Assembly: GCF_030385785.1 (NCBI RefSeq)
Contig: NZ_JAUEDK010000002.1
Coordinates: forward strand, 124,001-188,000
Origin: Crenobacter oryzisoli
GTDB taxonomy: Bacteria; Pseudomonadota; Gammaproteobacteria; Burkholderiales; Chromobacteriaceae
DNA: 64,000 bases
Reading direction: 5' to 3'
Each line of letters begins with the position of its first letter. Positions within the stretch are counted from its first letter, which is position 1. The notes under the pieces were generated by a model. It worked only from the letters and a program-made list of their open reading frames with translations, searched no databases and was not told where the DNA came from. Below are positions 1-6,990 of this stretch, piece by piece. The translations under genes and the position numbers were made by a program.

Positions 1-411
1 CGCTGGATCGCTCGACAAGGCACTACCTGCAATAGCCTTGAACACATAGGCCAGCACCCAGGCGGCCACCTCGGAATAGAACGCCATGATCAGGAAGGCA
101 GCGATCACACCGAAGCCGCCGATCAGCCACCACGGTGTGCCCGGGGCCAGCTTTTTGAAGGTGCCGACCGAATCGGTCTTGGCCCGGCGGCCCAGCATGA
201 TCTCGGCGATCATCACCGGCAGACCAACCAGCAGCGTCGCCAGCACATAGACCAGCAAAAATCCAGCACCGCCATTGGCGCCAGTCAGATAAGGAAATTT
301 CCAGATATTACCGAGGCCGACTGCGGAGCCGAGCGTGGCAGCGAGTACACCGAAACTGGAGGAAAAACTGTCGCGCTTGGCAACAGCAAGAGAAGAGTCG
401 AGCTTGCTCAT
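1..411 (-). CDS. Sodium-dependent (NSS/SNF family) transporter, N-terminal part
   Basis: Only the first 137 residues are visible; the gene runs off the left edge. The N-terminus carries the NSS signature around residues 28-50: a GSAVGLGNIWKFPY stretch, the unwound first transmembrane helix that binds sodium and substrate in this family, followed by TGANGGAGF. Two further hydrophobic segments follow (about 52-75 and 95-125). The family consists of inner-membrane sodium symporters for amino acids or related solutes; the substrate cannot be told from this fragment. The ATG is preceded by an AGGA-type ribosome site about 10 bases upstream. The gene is monocistronic as far as visible, with argE downstream of its promoter in the same direction. 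Confidence 0.9.
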   Translation of the reverse strand, partial: MSKLDSSLAVAKRDSFSSSFGVLAATLGSAVGLGNIWKFPYLTGANGGAGFLLVYVLATLLVGLPVMIAEIMLGRRAKTDSVGTFKKLAPGTPWWLIGGFGVIAAFLIMAFYSEVAAWVLAYVFKAIAGSALSSDPA

Positions 412-668
412 CAGGGATGTCCTAAAGCAACGCAGCACTTACCGACCACGATCAGCGCCCGGCGACTGCCCCAAGACCCGCGGGTGCGGGCCAGAAGGGC
501 GAGGATTCTGCAACCATTTGCGCGCCGAGCCAAGTATTTTTTGCGGCCGACTCACACCCCCGCAGACCCAGCCCCTCCCGATTATCTCAGCGCCTTCACC
601 TCCTCATGACAGGCCGACCTGGCTTGCCAAGCACATCAAACAAGCCGGCCGTTACCCTTGTTGGCAAT

Positions 669-1844
669 TCAGTGGCCAGGCCGACTCAGGCGGTCCAGCA
701 AGTGGAGCATCCATGCAAAGCACGCCTGAAGCTGGGCGATCTCGACATACTCGTCCGGACGATGCGCCTCGCGGATCGAACCAGGTCCGCACACCACCGC
801 CGGGATGCCGGCCTGCTGAAACACCCCGGCCTCGGTCGAATAGGCCACACCACTTCCCTTGGCGTGATCGCACAATGCATCCACGTGGCAACGCACTTCG
901 CTGGCTGCATCGGCCTCGAAGGCAGGACAATGGACGACATTTTCGACTGTGATTGACGCCTCCGGCGCCACCTTACGCATTTCTATCAACAGCCGCTCGG
1001 CTTCCCCTTGCAGCGCCTCGATGAAACGTTCATGCCGCTCTCCTGGCAGCCATCGACACTCGATCAGAAACTCGCAGTCGCGCGGCACGATATTGCCGGC
1101 AATACCGCCGTGCACCAGCCCCGTTTGCAAGGTGGTATATGGCACATCATAGAGCGCCACCTGTCGGCCACCACTCGCTTCGCGATCGGCCAGCTCGCGC
1201 ACAAACGTAATCAAGCGCGCGGCGTACTCGATCGCGTTTACCCCTAACGGTGTCAACGACGAATGGGCCTCGCGCCCGGTCACGCACACCTTATAGTGAG
1301 CGATGCCCTTATGGGCGACCACCGGCTGCATCGAGGTCGGCTCGCCGACGATGCAGCCGGCAACTTTCTCCCCACGTCTCTTCAGGTCAGCCACCAGCGT
1401 GTGCACACCGAGGCAGCCAACCTCTTCGTCATAGCTCAAGGCCAGCGCCAGTGGCACGACCAGCTCTCCTCGCTCTGCCCGAGCCACCGCCTCGGGCAAC
1501 AGTGCCAGCGCGCAGGCGATGAACCCCTTCATATCCGCTGTGCCGCGACCGTACAGCCGACCGTCCCGCTCGACCACGTGAAACGGCTCGCTGCTCCACG
1601 CCTGCCCGTCTACCGGCACCACATCGGTATGGCCTGACAACACGATCGCGGGCACGTCGACCGAGCCGACCCGCGCGAACAGATTGGCCTTCTGACCGTC
1701 CTCGCTGTAACTCAACTGCGCAGCAACGCCTAACGTCGCCAGGTAATCGACCACCCAGTCGATCAACTCCCGATTGGAGAGACGACTGGTAGTATCGAAG
1801 CCCACCAGGCGGCTGAGCAGTTGGCGGATTTCCATGTTCGGCAC
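669..1844 (-). CDS. argE: Acetylornithine deacetylase (M20 family peptidase)
   Basis: 391 residues, full length for ArgE, which hydrolyses N-acetylornithine to ornithine in arginine synthesis in the cytoplasm. M20 metal-site motifs are all present: GHTDVVP at 71-77 (His72, Asp74), YGRGTADMKG at 98-107 (bridging Asp104), SYDEEVG at 137-143 (catalytic Glu140, ligand Glu141) and GEPT near 167-170; a late His lies in the C-terminal IREAHRPDEY stretch. The start taken is GTG, because an AGGAG sits seven bases before it; an ATG three codons inside is the alternative. The closely related succinyl-diaminopimelate desuccinylase is a less likely reading. No other arg gene is near. Confidence 0.88.
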   Translation of the reverse strand: MPNMEIRQLLSRLVGFDTTSRLSNRELIDWVVDYLATLGVAAQLSYSEDGQKANLFARVGSVDVPAIVLSGHTDVVPVDGQAWSSEPFHVVERDGRLYGRGTADMKGFIACALALLPEAVARAERGELVVPLALALSYDEEVGCLGVHTLVADLKRRGEKVAGCIVGEPTSMQPVVAHKGIAHYKVCVTGREAHSSLTPLGVNAIEYAARLITFVRELADREASGGRQVALYDVPYTTLQTGLVHGGIAGNIVPRDCEFLIECRWLPGERHERFIEALQGEAERLLIEMRKVAPEASITVENVVHCPAFEADAASEVRCHVDALCDHAKGSGVAYSTEAGVFQQAGIPAVVCGPGSIREAHRPDEYVEIAQLQACFAWMLHLLDRLSRPGH

Positions 1845-1928
1845 CTTGCAACTCCTGCTGATGATTGAGATTAGAGGTTAGGTCCAGTCTAACACCCTCC
1901 AGTCCGCGACATCCCGCCCCCTCTACAC

Positions 1929-2040
1929 TAGTAACAAGAGCCACTAGCAACGCCCTCCCGGCGTTGTTGCACTGCCTTGACGCACTCCAGCCACCTACAG
2001 CAGCCGCCTGGCTTCGCTGCGCTGCGTTTTGTTAGCAGCG
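1929..2040 (+). repeat. TIR-type intergenic repeat, copy A (imperfect)
   Basis: An imperfect relative of the repeat at 3024-3140, in the opposite orientation. Shared blocks are CGGCGTTGTTGC (1959-1970), CCTTG just after it, a GCTTCGCTGCG-type stretch, and the right terminus GTTTTGTTAGC (about 2026-2036). The left terminus GTAACAAGAGCC is a decayed form of the terminal inverted repeat. It holds no open reading frame. A run of 12 C residues lies at 2065-2076, between the repeat and the ffs promoter. Confidence 0.55.
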
Positions 2041-2151
2041 CCAACCTCGGCCAAGCATCGCAAGCCCCCCCCCCCCAGCGAAGCGCCCCAGCCGTGGCAC
2101 AGAACAACAGAACGCCGAAATCGCTTTCCTTTCCAGAAGCCATTATTCCGC

Positions 2152-2180
2152 TTGGCAAAGCGGCCCGAATCCGTTAGTAT
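2152..2180 (+). promoter_or_regulatory. Sigma-70 promoter of the SRP RNA gene
   Basis: A TTGGCA box (2152-2157) and a TAGTAT box (2175-2180) are separated by exactly 17 bases, and the expected start of transcription (about 2187-2191) coincides with the predicted 5' end of the SRP RNA. Confidence 0.75.
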
Positions 2181-2190
2181 CCCGTTCTCT

Positions 2191-2290
2191 ATGGCGGGTC
2201 TCCCCGCATTGCGACGCGGTCAACCTGGTCAGGTCCGGAAGGAAGCAGCCACAGCCGCTCAGCGCAAGTGCCGGGGGTCGGGCTCGCCAC
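2191..2290 (+). ncRNA. ffs: Signal recognition particle RNA (4.5S, small bacterial type)
   Basis: About 100 nt. The invariant domain IV core GGTCAGGTCCGGAAGGAAGC is present at about 2227-2246, including the GGAA tetraloop and the asymmetric internal loop that binds the Ffh M domain. The 5' end GGCGGGTC and 3' end GGGCTCGCC pair to close the hairpin. It forms the RNA part of the SRP that targets inner-membrane proteins during translation. It has its own sigma-70 promoter and is followed directly by a strong terminator, so it is an independent unit. Confidence 0.95.
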
Positions 2291-2300
2291 CCCAATTTCA

Positions 2301-2342
2301 AACTAAAGCCGCCTTGGGCCTTACCAAGGCGGCTTTAGTTTT
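2301..2342 (+). terminator. Rho-independent terminator of ffs
   Basis: A perfect 17-bp stem (2301-2317 with 2324-2340) around a six-base loop, ending in TTTAGTTTT. It lies 11 bases after the SRP RNA. Confidence 0.92.
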
Positions 2343-2562
2343 GTGACTTTACGATCCATTTGTGATATTTTGCGACACAATCCAGTTATTCCCTTGTCTT
2401 TATCAATAAGAACAGTCTAATATTTACAAGGCAAAGAATAATGCGGGAACTTTCTGTGCCCTCATGCACTCTAGGTAATCCCAAATGGATTATTTGCTAT
2501 ATTAAGAACGTCAATACGACGCATAAAATCAATTAACACCTTTAATAGATCGAGAGGAAATT

Positions 2563-2892
2563 ATGAAACTCTTTGAAAAGATCGCGAACCCACGCGAAAT
2601 CCGACGCAAACTCGGCCTGAACCAGCAAGAATTCTGGAGCCGCATTGGCGTGACCCAATCGGGCGGCTCCCGCTATGAAAGCGGTCGCAATATGCCCAAA
2701 CCGGTGCGCGAATTGCTGCGCCTTGTGCACGTTGAACAGATCGATCTGAGCAAGGTAAAACGCGAAGATTTTGAAATCGTCGAGTACCTGAAAGAGACCC
2801 ATCCGGACCTGTACAAGAGCTTGCGCAAAGCAGTACGCGCCAAGCTTGAAACGGAAGAAGGCAGCATGGGCGAGACAGCCGGCAATTTGTAA
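2563..2892 (+). CDS. XRE-type helix-turn-helix regulator
   Basis: A 109-residue protein with a helix-turn-helix region at about 10-50 (KLGLNQQEFWSRIGVTQSGG followed by RYESGR), as in the XRE/Cro family. The rest is a short charged helix that may mediate dimerisation. Such small single-domain proteins bind DNA operators in the cytoplasm; the target is unknown. The start is preceded by a strong GAGAGGAAA ribosome site, and about 220 bases of AT-rich leader lie upstream, much lower in GC than the surroundings. A terminator follows at once, so it is monocistronic. The gene and ffs are bracketed by two inverted copies of a TIR repeat. Confidence 0.82.
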   Translation: MKLFEKIANPREIRRKLGLNQQEFWSRIGVTQSGGSRYESGRNMPKPVRELLRLVHVEQIDLSKVKREDFEIVEYLKETHPDLYKSLRKAVRAKLETEEGSMGETAGNL

Positions 2893-2906
2893 TCGCTGCT
2901 TCCACC

Positions 2907-2958
2907 AAAGGGCGTTGTTCACCGACAGGCTTCTTGCCCGGTACACAACGCCCTTTTT
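2907..2958 (+). terminator. Terminator after the XRE gene
   Basis: A 12-bp stem AAAGGGCGTTGT (2907-2918) pairs with ACAACGCCCTTT (2944-2955), followed by T residues; the loop is long, about 25 bases. Confidence 0.8.
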
Positions 2959-3023
2959 GCATCTATTGATCCACTAAAGTCATCATGCCCGCCTGGGTGA
3001 GCCCCCCCCCACACACACCTAGA

Positions 3024-3140
3024 GCCGCTAACAAAACCCAGCGAAGCGCAAAGCGGTCCCGACCAGGCGCGCGCTACCGCAGACAGTACGGGCAGTATGG
3101 CAAGGCCGCGCAACAACGCCGGAAGGGTTTTGTTAGCGGC
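3024..3140 (-). repeat. 117-bp element with perfect 16-bp terminal inverted repeats, copy B
   Basis: The ends GCCGCTAACAAAACCC (3024-3039) and its exact complement (3125-3140) form a 16-bp terminal inverted repeat. The interior has no open reading frame. On the minus strand it shares CGGCGTTGTTGC, CCTTG and the GCTTCGCTG...GTTTTGTTAGC terminus with copy A at 1929-2040. No clear target-site duplication is seen. A C run (3002-3010) and an (AC)n stretch lie on its left side. It could be a MITE or a REP-like intergenic repeat; it sits between the 3' ends of the XRE and uspA-like genes. Confidence 0.7.
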
Positions 3141-3166
3141 CCTTAATTTTCTCGAACAACACGATC

Positions 3167-3619
3167 TCAACTTTCCTCAGGATTGCGAATCAACAACACC
3201 GGCACGGTGGCCTTCTTCAGCAGCCCCTCGGCGACACTCCCCATCAGTAGGTGCATCAAACCGCTCCAGCCATGCGTCCCCATTACGACCAGATCAGCCT
3301 TCCAATCGCGTGCGTCGTCAAGCAACACCGTCGCGATCTTGTCGCCCCAACTTTCCAATATCTTGGTTTCCGGCACCAGCCCCTGCATCCGAGCCCGCTC
3401 TTCAGCCTGACTCAGCACCTGCTCACCTGCGTGTTTGATCGACTTTTGTAACTCGGAAGCATCAAGAAACTCAGTCCCACCCCAGCCAAACTGCGCCAGA
3501 TCCACCACATGCACCAGCCGTACCGATGCCCCTACCTCCTTCGCCAGCTTGCACGCCTCGGCCAACGCCAGATTCGAGGTTTCACTATCGTCTACCGGAA
3601 CAAAAATTCGCTGGTACAT
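3167..3619 (-). CDS. Universal stress protein (UspA family)
   Basis: 150 residues, the typical single-domain Usp length. It begins with the strand YQRIFVPVDDSETS and has the ATP-binding signature G-x2-G-x9-GS at 114-128 (GTHG then GS), which places it among the ATP-binding Usp proteins. These are soluble cytoplasmic proteins induced by stress; the exact role is not known. The open frame extends 35 codons further upstream, but the ATG at 3619 is preceded by a GGAGGG ribosome site and starts the conserved fold, so it was chosen. It is divergent from the thioesterase gene, sharing about 120 bases of promoter region. Confidence 0.9.
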   Translation of the reverse strand: MYQRIFVPVDDSETSNLALAEACKLAKEVGASVRLVHVVDLAQFGWGGTEFLDASELQKSIKHAGEQVLSQAEERARMQGLVPETKILESWGDKIATVLLDDARDWKADLVVMGTHGWSGLMHLLMGSVAEGLLKKATVPVLLIRNPEES

Positions 3620-3741
3620 ACTGACCCTCCCTTCCCATGGATTTGAATCCGACAATTTCAGTCTATCAAATGCCTGCATCACGTGGTTGATGCACATTAA
3701 GACTGTGATTAGACTGCATGACATTCATGAACGGAGGCCGC

Positions 3742-4188
3742 ATGGCACGCGTCGAGATCACACTGCCGGATCACTGGCTGTTCCATACCGAGCTGTCGGT
3801 ACGAGTCGGCGACCTGAATTACGGCGGCCACCTTGGCAACGATGCCCTGCTGCGCCTGGCCCACGAGGCCCGGGTGCGCTTCCTTCAATCTTACGGTTAC
3901 AGTGAACTCGATGTGGAAGGCCTCGGCTTGATCATGGCCGACGCAGCAGTGATATACCGAGCCGAAGCATTTCAGGGCGACCACCTGTGCTTTGCCCTTG
4001 CATTGGGAGAAATCAGTCGCTCCAGCTTCGAATTGCTTTACCATGTGACTCGGACCTCAGACGATCGCGAGGTCGCCCGCCTGAAGACCGGAATGGTGTT
4101 TTTTGATTACGCCGCACGACAGATCTGCCGCACCCCACCGGCCTTTGTCGCGCGCCTGGCGCCAGCTCACGAAGGAATGGCAACATGA
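3742..4188 (+). CDS. Hotdog-fold thioesterase (4HBT-like)
   Basis: About 148 residues. The N-terminal half has the pattern of acyl-CoA thioesterases of the 4HBT family: RVGDLNYGGHLGND, in which Asp and the glycine-rich turn mark the active-site strand and helix, followed by an aromatic-rich beta region ending in VFFDY. It probably cleaves an acyl-CoA or related thioester in the cytoplasm; the substrate is unknown. An ATG at 3742 with GGAGG just upstream is preferred over upstream in-frame ATGs at 3718 and 3727. Its stop overlaps the start of the TerB-like gene (ATGA), so the two are translationally coupled. Confidence 0.8.
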   Translation: MARVEITLPDHWLFHTELSVRVGDLNYGGHLGNDALLRLAHEARVRFLQSYGYSELDVEGLGLIMADAAVIYRAEAFQGDHLCFALALGEISRSSFELLYHVTRTSDDREVARLKTGMVFFDYAARQICRTPPAFVARLAPAHEGMAT

Positions 4189-4604
4189 AAAACTACCCGC
4201 CCAATAGCCCGGAAGCCTTGGCACGCCTGCTCGCCATGTTCATGATCGCCGACGGCAATATGGACCCGCGCGAAATTGAAAGCCTGGATCTTCTGCACGT
4301 CTACGACGTACTCGGCATCAGCCGCAAGAAATTCATGCAGGTGCTCGTCGACTACTGCAACGACATCAGTGACGAGGCCGACCCAGAGAGCGGCACCATT
4401 CATCTCATCAACCGCGAGCGCATCGACACCCTTCTCGAAGACGTCACCGACCGTCATAAGCGCATCCTCACCTGCGCACTGGCAATTGACCTGTGCAAGT
4501 CGCACGAAGACATCAGTGAGCAGGAAATGGCCATACTGCGCTATATGATGGAGCGCTGGCTGATCTCGCTGGACGACCTGGAAAACGAGTTCGTCAAACC
4601 GTAA
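4185..4604 (+). CDS. TerB-like domain protein
   Basis: 139 residues, all helical in appearance, acidic (many Asp/Glu), with the pattern MFMIADGNMDPREIESL near the N-terminus and EDISEQEMAILRYMM near the C-terminus. This duplicated ADG...E / D...E arrangement resembles TerB/DjlA-type domains, which bind metal ions and are common in stress-related systems. No membrane segment or signal is seen. It overlaps the thioesterase stop by four bases. The assignment rests on these helix motifs only; it could be a family-specific protein of unknown function. Confidence 0.65.
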   Translation: MKNYPPNSPEALARLLAMFMIADGNMDPREIESLDLLHVYDVLGISRKKFMQVLVDYCNDISDEADPESGTIHLINRERIDTLLEDVTDRHKRILTCALAIDLCKSHEDISEQEMAILRYMMERWLISLDDLENEFVKP

Positions 4605-4621
4605 GCACCCGCTTGCCACAT

Positions 4622-4655
4622 CAGCCGTCCGCGCACCCGCCCGGGCGGCTTTTTG
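4622..4655 (+). terminator. Probable terminator after the TerB-like gene
   Basis: An AGCCGTCCG...CGGGCGGCT stem with one wobble pair, followed by TTTTGC. It separates the thioesterase/TerB pair from moxR. Confidence 0.6.
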
Positions 4656-4689
4656 CTGTTACAACCGATGACAAAAACAGACTGACACG

Positions 4690-5538
4690 ATGACCACCCG
4701 CTTCCACGGCACCGACCGCTACGTCGCCAGCGATGACCTGATGCTCGCTGTCAACGCCGCCATAACGCTTGAGCGCCCACTACTCGTCAAAGGCGAGCCC
4801 GGTACCGGCAAGACCATGCTGGCCGAAGAAATCGCCCGAGCACTCGACCGCGAGCTGATCGTCTGGCCGATCAAGTCGACCACCAAGGCACAGCACGGTC
4901 TGTACGAATACGATGCGGTATCGCGGCTGCGCGACTCGCAACTAGGCGATGCTCGCGTGCACGATATTCGCAACTACATCGTCAAAGGCAAGCTGTGGCA
5001 GGCGTTCGAAATGGACGTGGCGCCGGTGTTGCTGATCGACGAGATCGACAAGGCCGACATCGAGTTCCCCAACGACCTCTTGCACGAACTCGATCAGATG
5101 GAATTTTTCGTGCATGAAACACAAGAATTCATTCGCGCCCGGGTTAGGCCGATCATCCTGATCACGTCGAACAACGAAAAGGAGCTACCGGACGCCTTCT
5201 TGCGCCGCTGCTTCTTCCATTACATCCGCTTCCCCGACCGCGACACGCTGCAGGACATCATCGACCTGCACTACCCGCAATTGGAGAGCGCGTTGACACG
5301 AGAAGCGCTGGAGGTATTCCTCGGTCTGCGCGAGCTTAATGGCCTGAAAAAACGTCCGACCACCTCGGAACTGCTCGACTGGCTGAAGCTCCTGACCCGC
5401 GAGGCAATCAGCCCGGCAACGTTAGCCGAAGGCCGCAACAAAGGCGAGCTGCCACCACTGGCAGGTGCCCTACTGAAGAACGAACAGGACATTCAGCTAT
5501 TCGAACGACTGATGCAGATGGCACGAGGCCGCCGCTGA
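4690..5538 (+). CDS. MoxR-family AAA+ ATPase
   Basis: 282 residues. Walker A is GEPGTGKT at 35-42, Walker B LLIDEID at 114-120, and the sensor 1/arginine-finger region TSNNEKELPDAFLRRC at 159-174. This is the MoxR branch of the helix-2-insert AAA+ proteins, chaperone-like ATPases that work with VWA-domain partners to activate or insert cofactors into target proteins. The usual partner gene of this subtype, a CoxE-like VWA protein, is not adjacent here but is present at 35784-36971. The stop overlaps the start of xerC by one base, so the two are co-translated. Confidence 0.9.
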   Translation: MTTRFHGTDRYVASDDLMLAVNAAITLERPLLVKGEPGTGKTMLAEEIARALDRELIVWPIKSTTKAQHGLYEYDAVSRLRDSQLGDARVHDIRNYIVKGKLWQAFEMDVAPVLLIDEIDKADIEFPNDLLHELDQMEFFVHETQEFIRARVRPIILITSNNEKELPDAFLRRCFFHYIRFPDRDTLQDIIDLHYPQLESALTREALEVFLGLRELNGLKKRPTTSELLDWLKLLTREAISPATLAEGRNKGELPPLAGALLKNEQDIQLFERLMQMARGRR

Positions 5539-6452
5539 TGGACTGGGATACGGCGCTCACCACCTTCGACAGCGCCTTGGTGCTGCTCGGCCGCAGCGAC
5601 GCCACCCGAGCCGCCTACCGGCGTGACATCGTGCGACTAGCCGAAGTAACCAGTGAACGCCCCCCAACTTCACTGAGCAATCGAGACATCCGTCATGCGC
5701 TGGCGCGGCTACACGCTGGCGGCCTTGATGGGCGCAGCCTGTCCCGCATGCTGTCGGCGTGGCGTGGACTATATGACTGCCTGATTGATCGTGGCCTGGC
5801 CTCGGCCAACCCCTGCACCGGCGTACACCCTCCCAAGAGCGGCCACCGCCTGCCCAAGGCCTTGCCGGTCGATGCAGCCCAACAACTGCTCGATGCAGAA
5901 CTCGCCGAAGAAACCACGCTGACTTGTCGTGACCGTGCGATGTTCGAGCTGCTCTACTCGTCCGGCTTGCGTTTGACCGAACTAACCCGACTCGACGTCG
6001 AAGACGTCGATCTCGCAGAGCAACTGGTACGAGTCAGCGGCAAGGGTAACAAGGAGCGCCTAGTGCCGCTCGGCAAGCAGGCCGCAACTGCGCTGCAGCG
6101 CTGGCTGGCCGAACGGCAGGCCGTACAGGGGGAAGTAGCACTGTTCACCAACCGCAACGGCACGCGGCTGGGCGGCCGCCAGATCGAGAAACGACTGGCA
6201 CGCTGGTCTATCGTCACCGGTAGCGAGCGCCACGTGTCGCCACACATGCTACGCCACAGCTTCGCCAGCCACCTGCTGCAGTCGTCGAGCGATCTACGCG
6301 CGGTCCAGGAACTGCTCGGTCACGCCAACCTGTCCACTACCCAGATCTATACCAGCCTGGACTTCCAGCATTTGGCACAGGTGTACGACACTGCCCACCC
6401 CCGTGCGCGCAAGTCGGCGAAAGCCAGAACGGACGACGACCAATCGTCGTAA
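5538..6452 (+). CDS. xerC: Tyrosine recombinase XerC
   Basis: 304 residues, the normal XerC length. The N-terminal SAM-like core-binding domain (about 5-90) is followed by the catalytic domain with Arg145 (SGLRLTE), Lys169 (GKGNKERLVP), the HxxR box His236-Arg239, His262 (GHANLSTTQIY) and nucleophile Tyr271. With XerD it resolves chromosome dimers at dif near the terminus. Genomes of this group often have xerC in general gene neighbourhoods like this one. It starts on the last base of the moxR stop. A tight terminator follows. Being short and core-located, it reads as XerC rather than a phage integrase. Confidence 0.88.
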   Translation: MDWDTALTTFDSALVLLGRSDATRAAYRRDIVRLAEVTSERPPTSLSNRDIRHALARLHAGGLDGRSLSRMLSAWRGLYDCLIDRGLASANPCTGVHPPKSGHRLPKALPVDAAQQLLDAELAEETTLTCRDRAMFELLYSSGLRLTELTRLDVEDVDLAEQLVRVSGKGNKERLVPLGKQAATALQRWLAERQAVQGEVALFTNRNGTRLGGRQIEKRLARWSIVTGSERHVSPHMLRHSFASHLLQSSSDLRAVQELLGHANLSTTQIYTSLDFQHLAQVYDTAHPRARKSAKARTDDDQSS

Positions 6453-6454
6453 TA

Positions 6455-6483
6455 AACAAGGGCGACCGATGGTCGCCCTTGTT
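6455..6483. terminator. Bidirectional terminator between xerC and pncC
   Basis: A perfect 13-bp stem AACAAGGGCGACC/GGTCGCCCTTGTT with a three-base loop. T residues on both strands suit the two convergent genes. Confidence 0.88.
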
Positions 6484-6498
6484 ATATTCGCCATGAGA

Positions 6499-6990
6499 TC
6501 ACGCCATCAGCGGCATCGCATCGATTTCAGCCAGCAAGGCCAACAATGCCGCCTCGACCGTTTGGCGCCGCACTGCGGCGCGGTCACCGTTGAAATGGCG
6601 CTCGAACGCACGTGTCAGCCCGGCAGGACCGGCAATACCGAACCAGACCAGCCCAACAGGCTTCTCGGCACTACCGCCCCCCGGCCCGGCAACGCCCGAC
6701 ACCGCAACCGCCCAGTCAGCCCGTGCAGCGCGCAGCGCCCCGGCCGCCATCTCGCGTACCGTCGCTTCACTAACCGCTCCATGCTCGGCCAAAGTTACGG
6801 CCTCGACACCGAGCAGTTGCTGCTTGGCAGCATTGCTGTAACTGACAAAACCCATGTCGAACCAGTTGGAGCTACCGGCCACGTCGGTGATCGCCCCGGC
6901 AATCAACCCGCCGGTGCATGATTCGGCCGCAGTGACGCGCTCACCACGAGCCAAGAGCTTTGCGCCTAATTGCTCAGCCAAGCTGCTCAT
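6499..6990 (-). CDS. pncC: Nicotinamide-nucleotide amidohydrolase (CinA C-terminal family)
   Basis: 163 residues corresponding to the stand-alone C-terminal domain of CinA. The family signatures AAESCTGG (21-28) and SGVAGPGGGSAEKPVG (98-113) are present. PncC converts NMN to nicotinate mononucleotide in pyridine nucleotide salvage. The N-terminal CinA domain is absent, as in E. coli PncC (YgaD). Its start overlaps the 3' end of pgi by 17 bases on the same strand, so it is the downstream gene of a pgi-pncC operon. Confidence 0.88.
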   Translation of the reverse strand: MSSLAEQLGAKLLARGERVTAAESCTGGLIAGAITDVAGSSNWFDMGFVSYSNAAKQQLLGVEAVTLAEHGAVSEATVREMAAGALRAARADWAVAVSGVAGPGGGSAEKPVGLVWFGIAGPAGLTRAFERHFNGDRAAVRRQTVEAALLALLAEIDAMPLMA

